Below are positions 46,396-57,000 of a stretch of DNA of 64,000 nucleotides, piece after piece (within the stretch, counting starts at the first letter, position 1; every line of letters begins with the position of its first letter). Made by a program: the position numbers and the translations under genes. This DNA comes from Pectinophora gossypiella (lineage: Eukaryota; Arthropoda; Insecta; Lepidoptera; Gelechiidae). The notes beneath the pieces were generated by a model. It searched no databases, was not told where the DNA came from, and saw nothing but the letters and a program-made list of their open reading frames with translations. The stretch spans positions 1 to 64,000 of the forward strand of contig NC_065407.1 in assembly GCF_024362695.1 (NCBI RefSeq), in the 5' to 3' direction.

Positions 46396-49300
46396 GTGCC
46401 AACGGGAGGCTGTGTGCACATCATACGTCCGTTAGGACGGAAAAGTGACTCCTTGAAGCGGGAGTTGCTACTCGCACAGCCTTTTTCGAGGTTACGAGTT
46501 AGCCGTATAGCCTTTTTCGAGGTTGCGGTAGCTTCTGGCTTACGCCGAAGAATGCCCATAACGAGGAGCAAGAAGACCTTTGAAGCTAGAGAGAACACCT
46601 TTGAAGCTAGAGAGAACACCTTTGAAGCTAGAGAGAACACCTTTGAAGTCAGAGAGAAGACCTTTGAAGATAGAGAGAAGTCCGCGCCCGCCTCCGCCGC
46701 GCCAATGGTACTCATCGAGAGAGACACGGCCGCGCTCCCGCGCACCACGACGTCAGCCATGCACATCGATGAACAGCCTGCCAGCACGTCGGCAGCGTCC
46801 GCGAACACGGTTGTCCCGCAACGACGACTCGTCACGTCCACGGAAGGGGGACAGGTGCAAGTCCCGCCTGTCAGAGCAAGTACCCGCTCCGTGCGATCGA
46901 TGCGCTCCACAGCAAGTACGACGGCGCGCATCAGACAAGCCGAGCTCGACGCGGAGATACAATTAGCTGAAATGAAACAGCAGGAACTTCGTCTAGAAGC
47001 CATTAAGGTTAAGGCGAAACTTGAACGGAGCGTCGCAATGATAAGGGAAGAAAGCGAAAGAGGAAGCCAAATCGATGAACAGGAAATCGCCGCTGAAACG
47101 CACACGGAGGAACAGCAACGCGTCCACGACTGGTTGATTGAAATGGAATACAGCCAGCCGCGGGGGGAGGGACGACGCCCGCCTCAGCACAGTATGGAGC
47201 CTGTTCTATGCGCGAGAAACGCGCACGCGAGCGAGCGAGAAGGAAGATGGAATCGAGAGGCACGAGGGAAAGAGACGGAACTACGCCCGCCTAGCCCTAT
47301 TCCTAATCAACGTACGAGCTTTCATGCGACGAATAAAGAAGAGGACACGGTCGATAGAATAGCACAAGCGCTAGAAAAGATCGTGAATAAACGTCCGGTG
47401 CCCCGCCAAGCCCACGAGCTGCCTACGTTCAGCGGCGCCGCGACGGAATGGCTACCCTTCAAGGCGGCCATGCGGGATTCTACGGCGATGTACAAGTATT
47501 CCGACTACGAGAACCTCGCACGGCTACGGAACTGTCTACGAGGGAAAGCACAGGAGACAGTCGCCGCGCTGCTATACTCGGCGACTAGCCCCGACGAGAT
47601 TATGCGAACACTGGAGCAATGTTTTGGAAGACCAGAGATGTTGATCGAACGAGCGATGGAAGATATAAAGAAGTTACCTAAGTCCGGTACGTCCGCGGGC
47701 GAATTGAACACCCTCGCGGTCAAGTTGAAGAACATCGTATGCGTATTAGGTGGCGTCGATGAAAGAGGATATCTCAGAAACCCCATGCTCACACGAGAGG
47801 TCATCGAGAAGCTAAGCCCACATCTCAAGTCTAGGTGGTATGACTTCGCCTACGAACACGGAGACCCCTCGGAAGCCGAGATAGCAACGCTGTCAAGATT
47901 TTTGGAACGTGAGGCCGACCGTGCGATGCGATTTTCATACGCCACATCACCCCAGTCGCTGAAGGAGACTTTCAACAATCAAGAAAAGAAGTCGTTTTCA
48001 CGTGAAAGGCCACGTAAAGACGTGAAAGTCTACGCAACCACTGAAACACCCACCGCACCGACCGTCGAGAGAGAAAAGGAAGCCGTCACAAAACGATGTC
48101 TATGCTGCGGCGGCAACCACGACGTACCCGATTGTAAGAAATACAAGAGGATGACGGTCAACGAACGATGGCAGTGGGTGAAAGAAGAAAAGATATGCTT
48201 CAAGTGCATCAACGGAAAGCACAGGAGATTCACATGTAAAGCAAAGAGGTGCGGAATAGAAAACTGTCTCTTACCTCACCACAGTACGTTGCATATGGAC
48301 ACGTCGCCCGCCGCAGCTACTCAACCGAAGTCACCGCCAGTAAACGAGGAAAATGTCTTGTCCGCGTCGGCCACTACAAGCGGCCCGGTCAAGGTGTTAT
48401 TGAAGGTGTGCCCGGTGGAGATACGCGTACCGGGAGGACCGTCATTGAAGAGGTACGCGCTACTAGACGAAGGCGCTACCATCACGCTCATGGACGAAGG
48501 CCTAGCGAACGACCTCGGCGCCAGAGGACATGTGAGCCCGCTACACATACACGGGGCCACAGCGAGTCAAAAGGAGACGCAAAGTCGTGTCGTCAAGATT
48601 GAAGTACGAGGCCAACATGAAGAGCAGTTTCACGACATCACCGCTCACACGGTGAAACAACTTACGATCGGAAGCCAGACGGTGAAAAGGAAGTTCATCG
48701 AATACGAACACTTGAAGCACCTACCACTCGACGACATGAGTTACGAATCGGCGCGCCCGAGCCTACTGATCGGCGCCGACAACTGGCATCTGATTATCTC
48801 GAAGGAAATCCTCATCGGCAAACGCTACGAGCCCATCGCATCACGCACCGAGCTGGGATGGACGATACATGGCACGGTGCCGCGGAGCTTGTACCGAGGG
48901 GAGGATCAGCTAGTCCTCCACGTACACGCCAAGACGGAAAAAGACGTGAGGAACTTCGCTAATGAAGATGAGGAATTAAACGCGCTCATCAAAACACACT
49001 ACGACGTCGACGCCCTAGGAATTGCCTTGATAACGAAGCCGAGGAAGGCCGAAGAGAGAGCGATCGACATCTTCAATAAAACCATCGAACGAGTCAACGG
49101 AAGATATCAAGTGGGCCTGCCATGGAGAGACGAGCAAGTAGTCATGCCGCCCAGCTATGAGATGGCTTTCAGGAGACTGCGGACTATCGAGAGGAAGATG
49201 GATCAGTCCCCCGAATTCCAGGCAGCCTACACAAGCCAGATAGAGAACCTACTCACGAAGGGATACGCCGCAGTAGCTAACGGAGACGAGAGAGACAACG

Positions 49301-51612
49301 ACAAGTCATGGTACCTACCTCACTTCGCCGTGACGAACCCTAACAAGCCAGGGAAGGTACGCCTAGTCTTCGACGCAGCCGCCAAGTCGAGAGGAGAGAG
49401 CCTGAACGATCACCTCCTAGATGGACCCGACTTACTGCGAGCCTTACCGGGAATTCTCTATCGCTTCCGGGAAAAAGAGGTCGCCGTCACCGCCGACATA
49501 CGTGAGATGTTTTTACAAGTAAAGATTCGCCCTGAAGATCGACCGGCTCAAATGTTCCTGTGGAGAGGTAACGAACGAAAGAAGCCACCCACGGAATACG
49601 TCATGTCATCGATGATATTCGGCGCTCGAAGCTCACCATTCCTAGCGCACAGTGTGCGCAACCACAACGCACGCGCGCACGCTGAGACACACCCCGTGGC
49701 CCTCCGAGCGATAACAGAGAGCCACTACATGGACGACTTCGTGGAGAGCTACGCGACCAAGGAGGAAGCAACACGAGCAGTACACGAAGTAACTTACGTA
49801 CACGAGCAAGCCGGGTTCATACTAGCCGGCTGGAACTCGAGTAATGAAGACGTGATACGAGACATACCCCCGGACCGCCGCGCGCAGCTACCTAAGGAAA
49901 TGGGAACCGCTGGTCATCAAGGCAAGACTCTAGGTCTAATATGGGAGGCCACTAAAGATGAACTAATGTTCAACACCGCGCTGCCTAGGGTACCGGAGGA
50001 GGTCAAGACGTCAGCACGCCCGCCGACTAAGCGCGAAGCCCTCAGCGCTGTCATGTCGATCTTCGACCCACTTGGACTGCTAAGCCATCTCACCATAACG
50101 GCTAAAATCCTACTGCAAGACTTATGGAGACAACAGAGGATAGGATGGGATGACCAAGTGCCGGAAGAAGCCGCCGAGGACTTCACTAAATGGATACGAG
50201 CGGTCGACAGCGTGCGAGAAGTTAAACTGTCCCGTTGCTATGCGCCAACGAGGGGAGTACTGGAACGTCAGCTACACGTATTTAACGACGCGAGCGACAG
50301 AGCGTACGCCACGGTAGCGTACTGGCGAATCAAGTACGAAAACGGAGAGGTCATCATCACGCTCGCCGGCGCAAAGGCTAAGGTAGCACCGGTGAAGGCA
50401 CAGAGCATACCGCGACTGGAACTGCAAGCCAGCCTCATAGGCGCACGACTCGCCCACAGTATACAAGAAGAACATAGACAGAAGGCTGACAGGATCGTGC
50501 TCTGGTCAGACTCGAAGACCGCTCTCCACTGGATTCGCAACGACATCATCAAGTACACGCCGTACGTAGCTCACCGCGTAGGCGAGATCGCTAACCTCAC
50601 GCACGTCGAACAATGGAGATGGATACCGAGCGAGTTAAATGTAGCCGACGACGCCACACGACCTAACTACGAGGTGCGAGCCGACCAAAGATGGTTCATT
50701 GGCCCGGCGTTCCTCCGGGAAGAAGAAGAAAGGTGGCCATCGGAACGCACCGAAGAGGAAAGTGACAACGGACAAGACGAGATAGTCTGCGCCACGGACA
50801 ACAGCGAGGGGCCGGCCTACCTACCTGACATAAGTCGGTTCTCCTCTTACGAGAGACTCGTCCGTGCGACAGCCTACGTCTTACTAGCCGTCGATAAAAT
50901 GAAGAAACGAACGCGAACACTGAAACTCGCCCATATCACAAAGGCAGAAGAGCTATGGTATAAGAAAATGCAAGAGGACTCGTACTCCGACGAAATAGAA
51001 CGACTGAAAAAGGACTTGAAGTTACGTCCGAACAGCGCGCTGCGTAAGCTCGACCCACGGATAGACAACAGAGGCTTACTTACACTACACGGTCGCGTGG
51101 GCGTGGCGAGAATAAGCGAGCAGTCAAAAAACCCGCTAATAATGGACGGCCGCCACGCTTTCACCCGGCTACTCGTCGCGCACGCACACAAGGCGGCGAA
51201 CCACGCCAACCGAGAGCAAGTTGTCAACGACCTGAAACAGAAGTTCTATATCACACGTATACGACCTACAGTACGAGCCGTGGAGCATTCATGTCAACTC
51301 TGCAAAGTGAAGAAAGCCAGACCGAGACCGCAAGTTCACGGAGACCTGCCCTACGAAAGACTCGCAGCGCACGCGAGGCCATTTAGCTACACGGGCCTCG
51401 ACTTTTTCGGCCCTATGTACGTGACGGTCGGGCGACATAAGGAAAAGCGCTGGGGCGCCCTGTTTACGTGTCTCACTACGCGAGCGGTCCATATAGAGAT
51501 CTCACCGTCGCTATCTACGGATTCCGCTATTATGTGCCTACGGCGGATGGCGGCGCGGCGGGGGTGGCCAGTAACAATCTACAGCGATAACACTGCACAA
51601 CAGCATTTCTGA
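46396..51612 (+). pseudogene. BEL/Pao gag-pol, 5' part, truncated in the integrase
   Basis: A 1738-codon ORF. The likely real start is the second in-frame Met (residue 53, 46,552; MPITRSKK), as the first 52 codons look like leader. In order: five copies of a TFEAREN heptad (46,576-46,680), gag-like DUF1759 (from about 335), Cys/His knuckles (about 568-635), aspartic protease with DEG at 691-693 in place of the commoner DSG, reverse transcriptase with YMDD at 1111-1114, RNase H (FNDAS, RLELQA, WSDSKTALHWI, about 1296-1380), integrase HHCC (about 1598-1640), and the first two integrase aspartates, D1669 and D1731. Native pol coding ends at about 51,590; the last seven codons and the stop come from the inserted transposon. 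Confidence 0.93.
46576..46680 (+). repeat. Five 21-bp coding repeats (TFEAREN heptads)
   Basis: Units of ACCTTTGAAGCTAGAGAGAA plus one base are repeated five times in frame. The first three are identical and the last two diverge. They encode a charged, probably helical N-terminal extension of gag. The exact 21-bp period preserves the frame. Confidence 0.95.
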
Positions 51613-51794
51613 TGATTGGGTTCCGATACATGATATAAAGTCAATTTTTAAAGACAATTTAAAATCTGTGACTAAAATTTCTCTATCAGCTCTAGTTAAA
51701 AAAATATGGCATATGGGTCCTTTAACAATAAAACACAATATTTTAAGGATGATCCTACTTTATTTCGTAATTAATTTGAAAAAACTTTAATTTT

Positions 51795-52130
51795 TTGGAC
51801 TTCCTTGCTGAAGATGAAGCCAGAGATGCGTTCTGGATGCTCCAACAATAGTCAGCCATCATGTGCGCGTTTCAGTAGCCTTGATAGCGTTCCTCCATCG
51901 TACGAAGGTCCTGGTGGCCCTGTTCTTCACTTAGATCCCCAAGATTGGCAGGAAAATAGTCCAGGTGGTTGTGAAGAAAGTGTTACTTGATGCTCATGTT
52001 ACATCCAAGCCTTTGAAAGTTAGTCATTAATTGTTCAATATGTTGAGAGTAATCTGAACTTTTCTTGTTTCCTAAAAAATTTTGGACAACCCAAACAAAC
52101 TCATTTCATGCGTTTTTCTCATTTTCTGTC
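51795..52130 (-). pseudogene. C-terminal remnant of a transposon-borne conserved protein
   Basis: Across several frames on the minus strand I can read VVQNFLGNKKSSDYSQHIEQ, then FQRLGCNMSIK, HNHLDYFPANLGDLSEEQG, and TMEERYQGY followed by ADYCW. These phrases resemble the end of a protein found in many copies in arthropod genomes and probably a transposase or transposon passenger. Stops and frameshifts separate the phrases, so no product is made. The family name is not known to me with certainty. Confidence 0.6.
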
Positions 52131-52171
52131 ATAATATCCGTAAAATTTGAGTAATTTATTAATGATCTTAT

Positions 52172-52462
52172 CTAAGACCGATCAAAATTGCCTGGTTTTA
52201 TCTTCTCTGCACTCGATTTCGCCTCAAAATTCATTGGCTCCTGTGGTGAAGCATCAGCTTGAGGTTCAGGTGGCATCTTAGGGCTCAAGATACGTCTACA
52301 CGCCGTCCGAATACATGGATATTCCCATTTTTTATGATTTTTTCGGTTAATGCCAGTTATGTTCACCAAACAAAAATAGCAGTCGTCCAAGTGGTTTACG
52401 GGTTTGTCCCAGATTATAGCACTTTCGTACCTAAATCTGTTTCTTTTCTTATTTGTCCACAA
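52172..52462 (-). pseudogene. N-terminal remnant of the same transposon-borne protein
   Basis: The 96-codon minus-strand frame contains IIWDKPVNHLDDCYFCLVNI and GINRKNHKKWEYP. The CYFC pair and the following basic stretch are characteristic of the start of the same multicopy family as the 51.8-52.1 kb remnant. The large central part between the two remnants is absent, so an internal deletion created this short copy. Confidence 0.6.
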
Positions 52463-52874
52463 ACGTATAAACTCAACGCACGTTTTACATACCTTTTGCG
52501 GAATCCAACGCTTTTTTTTGAATTCATAGGGTGTCCAAAGTAATTTTTCTAAGCCTCATTAACGAACGCTGTCACATTTAAACGGTATTCTTTAAACATA
52601 ATACTCTCCGCAAATAATGCAAAAATGATTTGGATCATTTATACATACTCGACTTGATGATGCCATTTCAAATTGTATTAAAATATTAATATTTTTTTTA
52701 TTGTGTGCAAATTAAGACTGAAACTTAGCGAATTTTGAGTGAATGCTATAAATCGTAAACAAGAGCTGTTACAAAAAAAATGAGGGTATATTTAGAATCA
52801 GCGACATCAAATTAACAAACATCATGCATCAAAAGTCAATCATCAGGCAAAAATTGCAATTTTGTTGTCCAGTG

Positions 52875-53616
52875 TAATGGGACGAACTTTCATGGCGCGG
52901 ACGAAGAGCTGCGAGCAGCGCAGCGAGAGTGGGGTCCACAACTCAAGGACTTCGCTCTACTACAACGAACGAACTGGAAATACATCGCACCCGGGGCACC
53001 GAATCAAGGTGGAGCATGGGAGCGGCTAATACGCTCGGTTAAGACAGCGTTAGTCGCCACACTACACGAGCGCTACCCCAGGGACGAAGTACTCGCCACA
53101 TTACTCACGGAGGCAGAGTACACGGTCAACGCACGCCCTCTCACTCACGTGCCAGTTGAACCAGGAGACATGGAGGCGCTAACACCGAATCACTTCCTAC
53201 TGGGGACCTCCGGCGGCCTACCCACTACCGGGCCGTGCAGGGAGGTAGACAGGAGGACCTGGAGAGCCACGCAGGCGCTGGCTGACGTGTTTTGGCGTCG
53301 ATGGCTAACGGAGTACCTACCTACACTCATACCACGTGGAGGCACACGGAGCGGGCGCGGAGCGGACCTGAAAGTTGGTGACGTCGTGATTATCACTGAT
53401 CCAGTACTGCCGAGGAACATCTGGCCACGAGGTGAAGTAATCCGACTGCATCAAGGACCCGACGGACTGACCAGAGTCGCTGACGTACGAACGAGAGGAG
53501 GGATATTCCGCCGACCTCTACGACGTCTCGCCGTCCTCCCGGTGAAAGAGGGCTGCGAAGATCTACGCCGAGGGGAGGATGTTACGGACAGCCGAGAAGA
53601 GGAGGTCGCGGGCTAA
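52875..53616 (+). pseudogene. BEL/Pao gag-pol, 3' part (integrase end and DUF5641)
   Basis: Directly after the second TAA the integrase frame resumes at the Asn following the second catalytic Asp. The catalytic Glu is encoded at 53,020-53,022 (GGAWERL), and a DUF5641-like C-terminus follows (FWRRWLTEYLPTL to about FRRPLRRLAVLP). The frame stays open to a stop at 53,614-53,616, which lies 37 bp inside the 3' LTR. Apart from the insertion I see no lesion. Confidence 0.9.
53567..53579 (+). promoter_or_regulatory. Polypurine tract of element 2
   Basis: GAGGGGAGGA lies immediately before the 3' LTR, the expected plus-strand primer. It sits within the end of the pol frame. Confidence 0.7.
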
Positions 53617-54000
53617 GATAATGCACGCACGACCCGCTAATTGCGTCGCGAAACGGAGGAGCGACGCGGGGAGCGGTGCGGGGAGCGACGCGGGGCATGG
53701 CGCGGGGAGCGACGCGAGGAGCAGATACATGGCGCGGCGCTCCTGATTGGCCGACGTAATGCGCGCACAGCCCGCTAGTTCCGGACCGAAGATTTCCAAT
53801 AAGAATCTGATTGGACACGACACGAATCACTTCACTTCTTCTCTACTTCTCTGATTTTACATCGATTTTCTATTTTTTACTTACGATTTTTACTTGTATT
53901 TTACCTTTGTATTTTTAATGTGGTTTACCAAATAAACCGGATCTTCACTTGCACCGCGGGTTTTCTTCAGTCCCAGCAAATAAAATCTGCATAAGCAACA
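53580..54000 (+). repeat. 3' LTR of BEL/Pao element 2
   Basis: It is identical by eye to the 5' LTR and followed by the ATAAT duplication. Minus-strand ORFs here (53,563-53,830) and in the 5' LTR are shadows of its GC-rich repeats. Confidence 0.95.
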
Positions 54001-54005
54001 ATAAT

Positions 54006-57000
54006 ACTTATTCTTGTTTCATACTTTATAGAGCGTGACTTTTCCGTAGTCGGGTTTTAGTTTTTAAACTTATATTTTGTTTAGAGACTATGTTTGTGTG
54101 ATCTCTACCATACGACCATGTCCAACACAGCGCCACTTGAAAATAAAGCGTTACTAACTAAATTATAATAACCCAATGTAATCATAAGTCAGACAGAGTG
54201 CGCAGTTTTGTGGTATTTTACATGTAATACTTTCGCAAATTGAACAGATGACGTGCTTCGCAACTGTCGCTGTTCAATAAAACGTGCCCCGTCCGCGGGC
54301 GTCGTGCGCGGGTCACTCGCCAGATATTTATTTCTCTGCAATGAAATAGGTGCCTAACCTTTTTGTTCTCAACATAGGCGCTTGTATTATGTATAAAACT
54401 TCCAACTTTTCTGATGCTCATGTTTTCATGCTCTTTTTCTCTGAAACTCTTCTTTTAAAATTATATCTTTACTTGTGTCGAAAGGAGTTTCCGAGTAATC
54501 GCAATTTCCTAAAGGTGTTCGCTTACGAATCGTAAATAGATCCCTGAGAATCACGATTGATATGTTTTATATTTGAGGGGATGAAAAGAAAATATTTGAT
54601 TTGGTTTTATTTGAAACGGCACGCGAGATCAAAGGCGGCAGCGCCACTCGCCGGAATAATTACGAGGTACACTATTGTCTTGACAGCTCGTGGCTCATGC
54701 TCGTCGCTCTGAAGAAAATGAAAAATATGTTGCATTGCAGTCTCAAAGGCATAAAAAATCTTTGCAAAGTTCTTTGTCGTGGTGAATTTCTGCCATGGCA
54801 GGCAGTTTACTTTGGTAAGCTGGCAGATTGTAGGCAGTGGTCGCGGGGTGGCGGCGCAGATTTGCTTGCATGTTTCAATTGCTGTCAGTTATGTATTAGC
54901 TGCGTTTTGAGGAATAAAATGGGTTGTTTGTAGTTAGCTAGTTATGACAAAATATATATCCTGGATATCAGAAAAAAAGATTATTTTTATTAGCTAGGTT
55001 AGGTGTATCGACTGCATCATGCAGCCTTCTCCAGTAGGTGTGTCGGCCAGTATCCCCTCGTCTCGAGTGCCCATTAAACATTCCCTAATAATGAGCTCGC
55101 CCCCCCCACCCGCGCCCCCGCCCCCACCCCGCCCTCCTACACTCCGCCAGCTTTGACCGGTTGTATTTTCATTTTAAAAGCTTTAATATTAAGATCATAC
55201 GACGCGCGACGAGGAGAACTATAAAGGTCACATTATATGTACTTACTTTGTGGTTTTCAGTTTGGGATAGATTCAGGTATCAAAACAACGTCGATAGAGT
55301 GCAGCAACCGGATGCAAAAATGTACCATGAAATTAATAAGGGTGAAACGTGACTCTGGATATATTCCTCAAATGATAATGAGTCCGACGAGAGGACGACC
55401 GACCTTCCCGGATACCTTACTCTGATTTAATTATGAATGAGCGGAATTCCCCGCGGTCCCCTCCGCGCGGCTACTCCACTAACTCGTTCAATAATGAAAA
55501 CACATCAAATTTATAGGCGCACTCGGGTCCGTCACGTAAATATTCATTTATTGCATATTTATGTTGGTCATAAAATAAACAAGCGATCCGTTCCTCCCGG
55601 TTAACGTCATTTCCACCATAAATGGACGTATCGGCCGCCGCTTCACATAAAATTATGAAACATTTTAAGTCGTCACTCTCGGCTCTCCCTATTTGTCCGG
55701 CCAAGTAGGCGATGGCAAATCTTCAAGTCACGTCAAAAAAACAAAAGCTGAGAGAACTGGGTTTTAAGGGGGAATATTTTTTTTACTGACTACAGCTTTT
55801 GTTATGGAATTGCCGTAGCGGCTGAAGTTTATGCTGAACATGTGAACCGAAAAATTCGCAGCGAGCGTTAATCATCGTAGGAACACCGCCGTCTCGGGTG
55901 GACAGCGCCGCATGCCGCAGCACTTACAACATTACATACGTACATATATAAACTCACGCATATTTCACACCGGGGTAAGCAGAGACAAAATGCAATCTCA
56001 TCTGATGGTAAGGTGACGATGTGGCCTAGGGTGAATCACGCTTACCTAGTAAATACTCTGCCCTATACCGAGTCTCGCTGTCTTGTTTCTCATTTAAATT
56101 TGCACAAAATATTATAAATGTTTAATCTCATTAGTGTTGGAGGAAAATATTTCTAGAGTTAGTTACTTTTGAGTTAATTATGATGAAGTTTGAATGAGAG
56201 TGCTGCGCCGCCGCTGCGCCCGAGAGGAGCGGCGCCGGCAGAGCGCGAGTAAACATAGTTTAAAGTTGAGCAAGCGTCGAACTTGGATTAATTTCAAGTT
56301 TCCTCTGAGATCTCTTGTAGATAAGGCACTAATTGAAGTTCAAAGGGGCGAGTGCCCGATATCGGCAATAAAACGGTGCCGCCGCGTCCCCGGGCCGGCG
56401 CCGGCCGCCGCGCGCCGCCGCGGGACCCTCCTCGACCAACTTCAATCGTTTCTGCGGTAATGGCTGTCGTACGTACTGCTTATTATAAGTTTTGTAATTT
56501 ATTTAAATTTAGACTCACCAAGTGCTATTTCCACTTTTTTGTTCCGTATTGTGCCTCGCAGGCGAAATTATAATTGACTTTTTACGCTATTTACGGCTAC
56601 GGGTCTGCTTCCTGGCCCTGGTTTATTAAATCAATATGAATATGCAAAATAGCAAAGTATGTTACTTACTGTGTGCCTATTACCTAAACATCATGTATCG
56701 ATGTGTGAAAAATTAAGTGATAACCTTCAAACTGTCGCCGAGCGGCGTAGGTAGCGGCTCAGCTCAGAGGCCATGTCAACAGGCGGGCGCGGGAGCGGGC
56801 GCGGCGGGAGCGGCGGGCGAGGGACGGAAATGGCTTGGAAGCGCGCCGCGGAGCAGGATATTGGTTGCTGCAGCGGGATGCTGCGCGCTGCGACACTCGC
56901 TCTAGTATTTCCACTCACCACTCTCACTTAATTGGATGGAAATGGCTTACTCTTCCCTATAAAGAAAAACCTATATCCGTTCACTCGAATTTCCTCATGT

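Larger units (their letters stand above)
51591..52874 (-). mobile_element. CACTG-ended DNA transposon inside the BEL/Pao integrase
   Basis: The 1284-bp insert is flanked by TAA on both sides (51,588-51,590 and 52,875-52,877). Removing one TAA would return the interrupted integrase frame, which proves insertion. Its ends are imperfect inverted repeats, CACTGCACAACA on the left and CACTGGACAACA on the right. CACTR ends with a 3-bp duplication suggest the CACTA (CMC) group, but this is inference. A TAA duplication alone would also fit PIF/Harbinger. The minus strand carries two broken coding pieces with the middle of the gene missing, so the copy is an internally deleted, non-autonomous derivative. 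Confidence 0.88.
45624..54000 (+). mobile_element. BEL/Pao LTR retrotransposon (element 2), disrupted by a DNA transposon
   Basis: Two 421-bp LTRs (45,624-46,044 and 53,580-54,000) look identical by eye, with TG...CA ends. ATAAT flanks both sides (45,619-45,623 and 54,001-54,005), a clean 5-bp target duplication. A primer site, gag-pol ORF and polypurine tract are present. The integrase core is interrupted by a 1284-bp DNA transposon (51,591-52,874), so this copy cannot make a full integrase. It is GC-rich, in contrast to the AT-rich element 1, so it is a distinct lineage. Identical LTRs imply recent arrival. Confidence 0.95.

Noticed and set aside
46299..47105. 268-codon minus-strand ORF
   Set aside because: It lies antisense to the BEL/Pao gag, and its Ser/Leu-rich sequence mirrors the plus-strand codons.
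53563..53830. Minus-strand ORFs in the LTRs of element 2 (also 45,574-45,874)
   Set aside because: Pro/Ala-rich frames antisense to GC-rich LTR repeats; they occur identically in both LTRs.
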